Source of the DNA: Thermothielavioides terrestris NRRL 8126
Taxonomy: Eukaryota > Ascomycota > Sordariomycetes > Sordariales > Chaetomiaceae
Direction of reading: 5' to 3'
DNA: 64,000 bases
NCBI RefSeq assembly: GCF_000226115.1
Contig: NC_016458.1
Coordinates: 186,001 to 250,000 of the forward strand
The position numbers and the translations under genes are program-made. The notes beneath the pieces were generated by a model. The model had not been told where the DNA came from. It did not search any database and saw nothing but the letters and a program-made list of their open reading frames with translations. Below, in pieces: positions 23,233 to 32,416 of this stretch (position 1 is the stretch's first letter; every line of letters starts with the position of its first letter).

Positions 23233-25017
23233 TTAACCGAAGAAGGGCATGAACCGGTTCACCCCCTGGTACACGCCGATGGGTTGCTGACGGATGGCCA
23301 CAAAGTTCTCCAAATAAAAGAAAACGCGGCAGCAGAGAAAGAGAAACGTTGGGATTAGAGGCGGAAACGCCTCACGAAGTTTCATCTCCATGTCCGGATT
23401 CCCATCGGGAGAGATGTTCCGCCAGCTCCTCAGCCAGGCGGTGGTGCTCCGGACCATGCGTCGGAATCGGGACGGGGCTTTCTCAGACGAAGCCACCACG
23501 CCGGCTTCAGCGTCAGGAATTGGCTGGCTCGAACAGGGTCGGTCCGGGCTCGAATCAGGGCTTGCCGCCGTCGTTCGCTGCGCAGTCTCGGGCGTCGTGG
23601 AGGCTTCCCGTGACTTTTTTGAGGCAGCATTGAGCTCGTAGAGCCCAGTGACAGCGTAGTACATAGAACAGTAAAGCGAAAACGAGGTGTTGTATACGCT
23701 GCACACTCGCCAGGCGATCTGTTCCCCTTGGGTGGGAAAGAAGAAGTTCCACGCTATCAGCGGCGTGGCGCTGAATGCGAGGCAGAACACAAGCCCTAGG
23801 GCCTGCAGGTCGCGGTCCGCAATGATATACACTGCGTCGGACGGGAGTCGATCCCACGGCCGGGCCGTGATCTGGCGTGACATGATGGGCAGGTGGACCA
23901 TGTATGAGAGTTGGTTGTAGTAGGCCCAGTGGACGGCTACGCGGAAACGGCGGTACGGGGTCAGGAAGTCAAGGGGAGTACGATACCACTCGGATGGGAG
24001 GCCTGGGTGGGTCTGGAGGCCAGATATCAGCTTGGTTCGCCTTGTGGCGGTGAGCAGGGGCAGATGAAGGAGAAAGCATCTACTCACCGTGGCTCGAGCC
24101 GCGGCCCTGATGTCCTCGATGCTCCTCCCGTCTCGTGTGTACAGCATCGTGGGGCGAGAGACGGACGGCTTGGCATACCAACATAACGAGCTGAGGAACA
24201 TGGTGGCGGAGAAAGATAGGGCGGTCAGTTCGAACGGGGTCATGGGCAGGCCCTGTTTAACACGCTGCAGTTCTAACACGCAGAACCAGAACGCTTGCCA
24301 TATGATAATGAGCCTGGGAAGCGCTTGATGGTTAGAACCAGTGGGGGTATCTTTGTTAGAGAAACTCATCAAATGGCTGGGGGGGGGACGAACTTGGACA
24401 AGCTATCGGCCTTGTTGATGGCTTTGATATCCACCTTGCTGAGTTCTGGAAAGTCCACGTGGCCGTGCTTGACGAGATAATACAGCTGAGCCGCGGAGAC
24501 GGGGAAGGCGGGATAGTCAGGGCTGATGAGGTGAAAACCGCCCATGTCGGCGTAGAATGCGTGGGTAAGAGTCCATTTTCTGCCCTGAGGGGCGCGAGGC
24601 AGCGACCGGAACAGCTGAGGGAAGAGGAAGTGTGAGCCGGTGGGCTGGCGCTTTCGGGGGCGTGGGTTTATAGTCATAAGGTCAACAACGTACCCGAACG
24701 CTCTTCCTTGCACTCGACAACTGACCAAGGGCCATCCCAAAAAGAAGCTCCGGGCCCAGCAAGCCAAGACATGCGAGGTTGAACTTGTCGATCAGAGGGT
24801 GGTACCACTTGTCGCGGGGCGACGGCACGCTTGGGTAGGTTGAGACCCAGCAACACAGAACCATGGTGACGGAGCAGGACCACAGGATGTCAATGCTCCC
24901 GCGGCTGGTGTTTGACGAAACCCAACCGGTGATGTCGGAGGTGTTATTGTTGTTGGTCGAGGAGGCGGCGGAGCGCAAGACGGACACTGCGGCCAATGTT
25001 GTCGCGTTGAAAGCCAT
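23233..25017 (-). CDS. Multi-pass membrane protein of a fungal-specific family, one junction uncertain
   Basis: The proposed minus-strand exons are 25017-24694, 24614-24400, 24313-24088 and 24030-23233, about 520 residues. Segments match a family common in Pezizomycotina: RGSIDILWS with a following membrane helix, KADSL, WQAFWFCVLELQ, GLPMTPFELTAL and WYAKP, with several hydrophobic helices and a C-terminal VFFYLENF. Function is unknown. Junctions 24693-24615 (GTACGT/CTCAG) and 24087-24031 (GTGAGT/CCAAG, in frame) are good. The junction 24399-24314 needs an unusual GTCCAA donor and drops about three expected residues. Alternatively, a nine-C run at about 24379-24387 carries a one-base shift, because one more C would keep the frame open into the next exon. 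The gene may therefore be mis-sequenced or slightly damaged. Confidence 0.7.
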
Positions 25018-25828
25018 AATCACTTCAATGATCAAAGCACCACAGGTGTTGAATCATGACACCACCGACAGACAGGCGCGGATGACAGTGGAATCGGGGG
25101 AGGGGAGCAGAGCGGCCATAACCATGGATTTATCATTGAGCTCTATCCCCACTCGCAGTATAACGTTCGGGAAAACGCAAGGCATCATGTCTTTCATGTC
25201 TTTGTCTGGGTAGGGCTGCGAAATCTGCAACCTTCTTCAGGGACATGCGGTTGCGATGATGGGAGGCTGAAACGCCGCCGGATTGCCGCTCTGCTCACCG
25301 ACGACTGGGAACTTGCCTCGCTGAGACTAGGAACGGAGTCCAAAGTATCGTAGCTTCCTCCCTATAACGTCGAACTCACCCCACAAACTCCCCAATTTGG
25401 TTGATGTGCCCTTCCTGAAGCCGAGCCCATGCCGTTCGGCGTTATGCACGTACGCGTGGGAAATGGTTTCCCAGTCGCAGCCACGATCACGTTCACCTCC
25501 TTGCGGTCTGCAAGAGAAGACACAGTATGAGACTGTGGCTGCGTCAACAAAGGCAGAAGCTGTGTCGCCGCCCAGCCCCAAGCATGTCGCCTCCCGTTGA
25601 CAGGGGTCGATTGGCTGGCGGCATGAGGCACGCTCATCTGCAGGCCTCTCAGCCAACGCCGGCAACTGAGACAACTATTTTCTTGAGCCATCAATACGAA
25701 GTAGAAATCTCGGCTCCTGCAAGCCTCAGTAGAGAGCCTGACACTCGTCGTTGCAGGTGTTCCCCCCTTCCCCCCTCCTTGTGAGCCGCGACTTACACAG
25801 CAAACATACCCGACCAACATGACTGCTA
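25018..25828. other. Intergenic, no gene seen
   Basis: The upstream region of the membrane-protein gene and of the broken gene that follows. The minus ORF at 25362-25820 is rich in Cys, Ser and Arg without family resemblance. A 5' exon for the downstream gene may lie here (candidate acceptor near 25825-25829), but I cannot identify it. Confidence 0.35.
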
Positions 25829-26228
25829 GATCCCGGCAACACGCGCGTATCCGAGTGCGGCAGTGTGGGCTGCTCCGGCCCGCAAATCAGCCAGTATGAC
25901 CACACGCTCCTCGTCGAGGAGCACGTCTCGCCCTCCGTTGCCGAGCAGATGCAGTTCGTCAACAAGCACGCCTCGATGCGCTGGGAGACCGAGTTCCTCG
26001 ACGTGAAGGTTAAGGACTACTCGCCCAGCACATCCTGCCGATGCTGCGGCTGCTCTTCGTCGGCCATCGTGCCCTACCTATTTCTTCACCGGCTGCTGCG
26101 GATGGAGCGCTTCTTTGTCAACACAGGTGGCCGACGCAGGGGCCTTCCTGCACCAGAAGCATTGGCGCTATGTGGCCGTCACAGCGAACAAGCCGGGGCC
26201 GCGGACCGAGGCGGCCAAGACGGAGTAA
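25829..26228 (+). pseudogene. Small membrane-protein gene with broken frame
   Basis: Strong protein-like segments occur in successive frames. QYDHTLLVEEHVSP through METEFL-like sequence to KVKDYSP occupies frame 2 (25865-26026). HILPMLRLLFV follows in frame 1 (26029-26061). AIVPYLFLHRLLRMERFFVNT returns to frame 2 (26063-26134). VADAGAFLHQKHWRYVAVTA runs to the TAA at 26226-26228 in frame 0. Read together they would form a soluble N-terminal part, one membrane helix and a basic C-terminus. Joining them needs three small indels within about 110 bp, and no GT-AG introns fit. No ATG begins the first segment, so an upstream exon is missing or lost. The family is not recognised. It is either a decayed gene or local assembly error. 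Confidence 0.5.
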
Positions 26229-26565
26229 GCTGCGGCAGGTGAGGAATGAGAATGGAGGGCAAGGAGTGTTTGGGAAAGACTACTCTTGGAAAAAAGAACG
26301 CGCGAATTCTGGGCTCGATGAAAACATGGACTGGATACAACTTACATTTCTTGCTTGCTCTTCTTACGCGCTTTAAAACGGCTTGGATGGATTGAGTGAC
26401 ACTGTTTCCTTGAAAAGAGTCTACCTAGGCGCAGGGTAACCCAGGGCCGGGGGATCGGATGGCACAAGGAGACGAAACAGGGACAAATCAGGAAATGCAG
26501 AGCAAAAAGCAGCTGCAAGCCTTCTCTAGGAGAAAAGAGAAGGTTTGGGGCCATTCCCTGACCAA
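26229..26565. other. Intergenic, no gene seen
   Basis: A short spacer between the broken gene and the tRNA. No ORF of interest. A weak inverted run CTTCTCTAGGAGAAAAGAGAAGG lies just downstream of the tRNA. Confidence 0.45.
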
Positions 26566-26644
26566 TGCCCAAATGCGGGATCGAACCGCAGACCTTATCA
26601 TGTTCAAGTACGAGTGATACGCTCTACCACTGAGCTATTCGGGC
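26566..26644 (-). tRNA. tRNA-Thr (CGU) with short intron
   Basis: Read on the minus strand, the 7-bp acceptor stem pairs GCCCGAA (26644-26638) with TTTGGGC (26573-26567), followed by discriminator A (26566). The D arm is GCTC-AGTGGTA-GAGC. The anticodon stem TATCA/TGATA encloses 14 nt that read CT-CGT-A, then about 7 extra nt, then A, which places a CGU anticodon (threonine, codon ACG) with an intron after position 37. The T arm is TGCGG-TTCGATC-CCGCA. All stems pair, so the gene looks functional. The intron is unusually short. Confidence 0.9.
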
Positions 26645-26869
26645 CGGGTTGAAAGCCACGGTTATTAGGTGGCATTTTGAGGCATTTTTCGCGAGTGGAG
26701 CTTGACACTTCTTGGTAGTGGATGGACTGTTACACTTTTCGCTTCTGCAAGATCAAGGCCCCTGAAAAGTTGTCCTGTTGTTGCAAGGGCGTGGTGCGCT
26801 AAGGGAGGACTAAAGCTAGACCAACAGTGGCGGTCCTCGACGGCCACTTTCCGCTTCCGTATCTATCGT
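26645..26869. other. Spacer between tRNA and F-box gene
   Basis: The 5' flank of the tRNA and the 3' flank of the F-box gene. Nothing further is recognised. Confidence 0.4.
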
Positions 26870-28427
26870 TCAGCCCCGCGCATCGGAGCCAGACATATCC
26901 TCGATCCTTCTTCCACCAACCCCTCCCGCCTGGGCTTGCCCCCTTGGCGCTACCGCCTCGCGGTAGGCTCGCGCCGCTTCCTCGAACTGGTCCCTCGTAA
27001 CCGACGGCCGGTTGTACGTCAGCTCGACGCCCAGCCCGCGGACCTCGGCGGCCACCCCGTCCAGCCGATCCCACGGGTACGCCAGCTCGTCCGCCGTGCT
27101 CGGTGGTGCGTCCAGGCGCATGTCGCTCAGCAGGTTGACCTTCAGCGGGAAGACGGCGGCGGGCGAGTAGACGACGGCGATGCGGCGCAGCGGCACGGCG
27201 CGCTCGGCCGCGGTGCGCGCCAGCCGCCGCAGGAAGTCGGCCTCCCGCCGGCCGAAGTGGTCCAGGTACAGCGCCCGGCCGTCGTCGCTGTCGAAGACCC
27301 ACTCGAAACGCTCGAGCCGCGGCGCGAGCAGGCTGCTGGCGCCGGCCGCCGCCCCGCCGTCGTCGACGCCCGTCGCCCAGTACGACAGGCTGAGCGACCG
27401 CAGGCGCTCGAACGGCGCGAAGTCGATGCCCGCCAGCATGTTCATGCTGCTGCCCGTCAGCACCGCGACGCCGGGCACCTGGTGCGACAGGCTGCCGACG
27501 CGCAGCGTCTCGAGCGTCGGCGCGTGCGGCACCAGGTACGACCACAGCGTGCGCAGGTCCAGCGGGTGGTAGCCGAACCGGCGGATGCCGCGGTAGGTGA
27601 AGTGCTCCAGCCGCGCCGGGGCGCTCAGTAACTGCCGGATCGTCTGGGACTCCTCGTGGTAGTCGCTGAGCGTGAGCTTGGTGAAGGGCGCGCGCTGTGA
27701 CGGTTTTTGGCCCTGGGCAGCACGGTGTCAGTATTTATTGTGTTGTTTTTTTCGCCTGCATAACCGGAATGAGCAGTAGTACCCATAGCTCGATCCGGAC
27801 AGGCAGCACAGACCGGTTGACGCCGACCAGCTCCAGCTCCTTGATGCCGGGGTAGCGCTCCACCGTGAGGGTCGTCCGCAGCATCGCGACTACATGCTGC
27901 ATATTCATGGGCCTGCGCCCCGCCGTGAAGGCCAGGTGCTCCAGGTCGCGCATGTTGGCCAGCGCGGCCGACAGGCAGGCCCAGGTCGCGGTGAATTCGA
28001 CCTCCTTGAAGCCGTGGCGGATGCGCAGCGAGCGGGTCCTGGAGAGGCTGGCGATAAGCGTGCACAGGACATTGAGGTGCTCAAAGCAGGCCTCGACGTC
28101 AATCACCAGCTCGACGCACAGCCGCGCTAGTCGCGGGTTCTCCTGGACCGTTCTCAGCAGCCGCGCGATGCTGTTGCCCAGCTGGATGGCCGCAGCGTCG
28201 CCGCGCTCGCCCTCGACGCGCGGATGGACCGGTCCGAGGGCGATGCACGAGTACAGGATCGGCTGCGCGAGCACGTGGAAGCGGCGGCACACCCGCGCCA
28301 GGGCCGCCCGGCCGGCATAGAGCTCATAGAAGCCGTAGTTCTCGGCGTCGTCGGACCATGCTGCCGCCCCATGGATCACCTCCTCCAGCACCTCGTCGGG
28401 AAGCCGGAGGATGGAGCACGCCGACAT
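26870..28427 (-). CDS. F-box domain protein
   Basis: Two exons on the minus strand, 28427-27783 and 27712-26870, give 495 residues. The N-terminus, SILRLPDEVLEEVI, is the start of an F-box (about residues 4-50), which docks on Skp1 in an SCF ubiquitin ligase. The rest is leucine-rich with irregular repeats such as LEHLAFTAG, LTKLTLSDYH-like, LEHFTYRG, LETLRVGSL and LRSLSLSYW, probably the substrate-binding part. The intron at 27713-27782 has donor GTACTA, a TACTGAC branch site and CCCAG, and contains an in-frame stop, so it must be removed. An alternative acceptor at 27695 (CACAG) would shorten the protein by six residues. Substrate unknown. Confidence 0.8.
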
Positions 28428-28736
28428 GGGGTTTAGTGGGCCTTGAATAAATTAGACCAAAAAGGAAAAGAAAAAGAATAATAAACACGGTAAAGAAGCT
28501 TGCGGACGGCTCGCGGTTGTCCCGGGCTGGAATGGGGCAAATAAGATGCCTGGATCAATCAGTGTGGGGAACGGTCCGTAGAGAGTAAGAGGATTAGGTT
28601 AGTCATTTCTGAGCCCTGCCGCATGCGCCGCCTCCCTACTTCCCGTCCTCGTACCAAGCTGGGTAAGATACCCAGGCAATGACTGGAAGGCAACGAGATT
28701 CAAATCGAAATCGACGCTAATCAAGTTGGGTTTCGA
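28428..28736. promoter_or_regulatory. Upstream region of the F-box gene
   Basis: About 300 bp with no ORF of interest, including an A-rich stretch at 28455-28490. No defined motif is recognised. Confidence 0.35.
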
Positions 28737-29024
28737 CTACTTCCGAGGAAGACCGAGCAAACAATTGGCGGGCGCTGGCTGACTAGGCAAGCTCAGCGGA
28801 GGAGAGGACAGGACACCAGGGGTGGCTTGGTTCCTCGAGTCCAACAGAGCAGCTAAAAGACACTCGTATATGTTCAATGCGCTCTTAGAAATCAAAAACC
28901 CTCCCGTTATGACAAGGCCGAACGTGTAGCTGTGAAGGCGTTGGGACGGGATCTCGCCGCCCACGAGCCAGGTATACCACGCGATCGTGGCCACCTTGTT
29001 ATGGCTAGAAAACAGGCCTTGCAA
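28737..29024 (-). pseudogene. Relic of an MFS sugar transporter
   Basis: A minus-strand frame contains WYTWLVGGEIPSQRLHSYTF followed by GLVITGGFL. This closely resembles the conserved loop of fungal MFS sugar permeases ([TS]W-LVG-EIPSQRLR-YTFGLA). After about 20 further residues the resemblance ends and a serine/proline-rich run to a stop follows. The frame has no ATG and no other transporter helices are found on either side. It is most likely a fragment left by deletion or rearrangement, or one exon of a lost gene. Confidence 0.5.
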
Positions 29025-29920
29025 GCCAGCAGCCGGAGCTCATGAAGGCGCCGAGGGTCCTGAGCCTTTACTCACCCCTGCTTTTGCCATCCCGGTCCAT
29101 CCGGGGCCCTGCGGGTTCCGTCATTGGACAACAGTGGCGGCGAGGTTTGTCGCACGGCATCGGATCCCATCTCCCGCGTGCGCCGTCAGACAGGCTAGCC
29201 TGCCCGGATCCAGGCACCGTTGACGAGAACCCAGGTACTGTACATGCATCATGTTCATCTCGGGAACTAGATCGGCCACATGCGTCGCGGATAGCAGGCG
29301 AGTCTGGTGCGATGGCCACCCGAGGACCCGGAACGAACAGCTGCAGCGCTCAGTGCAGTCCAGCAAGGGACTGATCTTCCGGCCGAGACGGTGCCGGGAA
29401 GGGCCTGTGTGCTGGAGGGTCGGCCAGGAGACTGGGCCGGGAAGGTCCGGACGGCTGCAGAGGCTGGGGGGATGGCTTGGGTAACGAGTCGGTAATCAAG
29501 ATGTCGGACCGAGATAATATAACTCCGAGATGATATCAAACGAACGGGCTAGCTGGATCGCCTGTCAGCGTGGAGTGCGATGCATTGGGGGATTGCGCCA
29601 AGGTTCGCCTCGAAACCGGAAGTGGGAGCATGGGTTCTCAGATCACGGACTGGGCCGAGTCGCACATGGTCAAGCCCGGTGTCCGTCGAATATCGTCCGT
29701 GGTCTGGTGTGAGAGGACACGTCCGAATTGGAGATCAGGAGTTCGCATTGTGCGAGCCGCGGCATCCTAGTTCGCTCCTCCGAGCGACTTCGTGCGCCTG
29801 GAGGACGTCGGCCCAAAGCATGGCAATATGATGGAGAGAAACAGCGGAATACTTTCGCCATGTTCTTGGTGGCCTTGGCCGTCCGGTCGCTCCTGGCCAA
29901 AGCAGCTGCGAAAGTGTTAT
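29025..29920. other. Accessory intergenic stretch, no gene seen
   Basis: Many short ORFs overlap on both strands without family resemblance. The segment lies between the transporter relic and inverted-repeat elements, so it probably consists of decayed sequence. Confidence 0.4.
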
Positions 29921-30057
29921 CTCAGACCTCAGACCAGTATTGGGCTGTATTGGCTCGCTGCGCGGGCCTCAACCGGCTTAGCCTGCAACACTGCCCCACT
30001 ATACTGCCTACAGCCAATCAGAGCGCCCATTGCAATTTGAGCCCATACTGGTCTGAG
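29921..30057. repeat. Inverted-repeat element (CTCAGACC termini)
   Basis: CTCAGACCAGTATTGGGCT (29928-29946) is inverted at 30040-30057 as AGCCCATACTGGTCTGAG, with one mismatch or gap. The spacer is about 93 bp. CTCAGAC is tandemly doubled at the left end (29921-29934). No obvious target duplication is seen. MITE-like. Confidence 0.55.
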
Positions 30058-30200
30058 TGCAAAGTTCGGGATTGGGCCCGATCAACGCACGCAAATTGCA
30101 GGGCGCATTGCACCGACGGCCACCACACCATCAAATGTAGGTGTTTTAACAAGCCGTAAGTTGATCCACAATAGCCAGATAATACGCTTTCTAACGGTGC

Positions 30201-30512
30201 CCAGGAAGATGCCCGCGTTGGCCAGGATGCCCGCAAACCCAGGAAGATGCCCGCGAACCCAGGATGCCTGCGTTGGCCAGGATGCCTGCGTTGGCCAGGA
30301 TGCCCGCGTTGGCCAGGATGCCCGCGAACCCAGGATGCCCGCGTTGGCCAGGATGCCCGCGAACCCAGGAAGATGCCCGCGAACCCAGGAAGATGCCCGC
30401 GAACCCAGGATGCCTGCGTTGGCCAGGATGCCCGCGTTGGCCAGGATGCCCGCGAACCCAGGAAGATGCCCGCGTTGGCCAGGAGGATGCCCGCAAGCCC
30501 AGGATACCCGCG
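30201..30512. repeat. Minisatellite of two alternating 17-20 bp units
   Basis: Sixteen full units and one partial unit begin GATGCCYGC. Type A continues GTTGGCCAG (18 bp). Type B continues RAACCCAG with optional GAA (17 or 20 bp). They alternate irregularly (A B B A A A B A B B B A A B A B). The array stays open in several frames on both strands, which produces long spurious ORFs (for example 30161-30649 plus and 30018-30533 minus) with MPALAR/MPANPG-type repeats. Confidence 0.9.
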
Positions 30513-30923
30513 ATCAAGCTCGTTACAGGCCATTTTCTACACCCTCTGAGCTACCGTTCGGCAATACAGTTGGATCAAAGAGAGGAAAAACAGTCTCTGA
30601 GGATCGCCTGGATGAGCACATCGTTGGTGTCAAATTTGACCAAGTTTGACGCATTGTTGTGGAAGTTGAGGGGGGGTCATCGACCGGATCAAAAGCCGTG
30701 ACTCGATCGCGAATTTACGTTGGAGGCAGCCGATCAGGAAGATACTGCATCTACGCAGATGAAAGTAGGCTCATTAGAATCGCCTGTCAATGGCGATCTT
30801 CAGACTGTAATCGCCTTGGCGATGCGATGCGTGGTGGTGGAGATATTGGCGAGTGATTGAGGCACTTTTTGTCGGCTCCCATACAAAACCGTGACTCGAT
30901 CGGCCCAGATCTCGAATTTTGCT
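30513..30923. other. Non-coding accessory stretch with a direct repeat
   Basis: CCGTGACTCGATCG followed within 30 bp by CGAATTT occurs at about 30697 and 30890. A palindromic GTCAAATTTGAC lies near 30630. There is no gene. Confidence 0.45.
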
Positions 30924-31079
30924 CTCAGACCTCTTTCAAAGGCGTTCTCTGCAAAAAGTGGGCCAGGTTCTCAAAAGGGTCTAGCGGACAGCGTTACATA
31001 CAAACTAGTATGGGATTACGTCTTGGCAGGCCTGGGCATGGACCTCCAAAAACAGAGAACGCAATGAAAGAGGTCTGAG
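30924..31079. repeat. Second inverted-repeat element with CTCAGACC termini
   Basis: CTCAGACCTCTTTC then GCGTTCTCT (30924-30950) is inverted at 31054-31079, 24 to 25 of about 26 positions matching around a short indel. The spacer is about 103 bp. It shares the first eight bases of its ends with the element at 29921-30057, so the two may belong to one MITE family. Confidence 0.6.
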
Positions 31080-32416
31080 GGCTGAGATAAGCGAAAGTGA
31101 AGAGAGGACGAGTTTTATCAGGCCTCGGAGCAAATTTGCTCGGGCAGGCCATCTGCCTGCGAAACCGTGGACCGGGTTACAGGCAGGCACCATTCAGGGG
31201 CAGTTTCTTCTCGGACGGAAGGAGCGACGTCCAATCAGTTTGTTCTAAAAGCGAGCGAGCAGGAGATGCAAGGTGCTGCCTGGATTCTCGGCCGAAGGGT
31301 GCTTCCCGGGCAGTGCGCTGCTTCCATAGCTCGGCGGAAAGTCGCTGATCGCCGGCCCAGTCTTAGGCCTCCCTAAGGTAGTCGCGCACACTGGAAATGA
31401 CGAAAATTGCCTGAGCCGCACAACGACACAGGCGAGCCGTTGAATACATGTAAGACATGTCAGCACTCCTGTTCCCTCTCTCCGGCAGATGCACCAAGTG
31501 GCTGTTACGCAGCACAGAGACGAAACTTAGGACCGTTACACGGCGCTGGGAAGCGATGCGGGTTCTGATGCAAGGTTATTCCTCGGCATCTAGGTCCTCT
31601 TTAGGTCCTATTTCCAGTCTGATTTCCGCCGAGCACGAGGCCCCAATGGATGTCAATATGTAGGTAACGTCCTGACTGTCTCTCCGATTTTTACAAGTCA
31701 GTTGCCGTCTCTAGTGAGAAGAATCAATTTGATAGCCGCGACAGAAGCAGTCACTGATTAGGACCAAAGTTAGGGTTGCTGCGGCCTCGGTCTCCCAACA
31801 CCGTGGGACTTGGGACCATCTTGATGGTTGCCCACATACCACGTTTAAGTGTCTGTACGCAACGATGGCGCCGACCGCCGGCCATCCGAGAGCCGAGGAG
31901 TGTTTCTGAGTCTGCTGAGGCCTTGTCTCCTCCTGTCCAATGCCAAGAGACCCATAAGCGACACGTTTCTGGGGACATGGCCGAATCCAAAGCGGTTGAG
32001 ATGGATCTAATTCGACGATGGTGGCACGGAGGACGTGTTTCAGATGCTGACCTGGACGGCGTTGTGTGCTGGCATGGCATCGGTGCAACGGCCGAAGTTG
32101 CATGCGAGCCAAAGGAGGGAGGCGACAGCGGACAGGAAGCGCCACCCGCGAGTGACGGCCCGCCGGCCAAAGCGAGGAGTGACTGCGGGCGATGCAAGCG
32201 TGGGATCAGGGAGGCTGCAGACGCAATTCACCGGGCGGCTGCCATGCGGGTTCCCATCCCAGGTGGCACAGACTACTCTTCAAATCAAGCACAAAACCAG
32301 GTGTTGTGGTTGTTGTCTTCCCATCTTAAATGGTCTCGCCTTGACCACGGAGAGGGATCACCGACCAGATCCCGCCACCGACAGTCCATCCATACTCAAG
32401 CCAACCTTTAACAGCA
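31080..32416. other. Upstream region of the Clr5-domain gene
   Basis: ORFs of 130-210 codons on both strands (31776-32411 plus, 31711-32197 minus) overlap one another and have no recognisable domain. It is probably the promoter and 5' UTR of the regulator plus decayed repeats. Confidence 0.4.

Noticed and set aside
30201..30512. CRISPR array
   Set aside because: Units are contiguous with no unique spacers, and the genome is eukaryotic.
30161..30649. Repeat protein with MPALAR/MPANPG units
   Set aside because: The frame is produced by a stop-free minisatellite that is also open in other frames and on the other strand. There is no start or splice support.
31776..32411. 211-codon plus-strand ORF upstream of the Clr5 gene
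   Set aside because: It has overlapping minus ORFs of 144-148 codons and no domain, and it ends just before the Clr5 start, as expected for a leader region.
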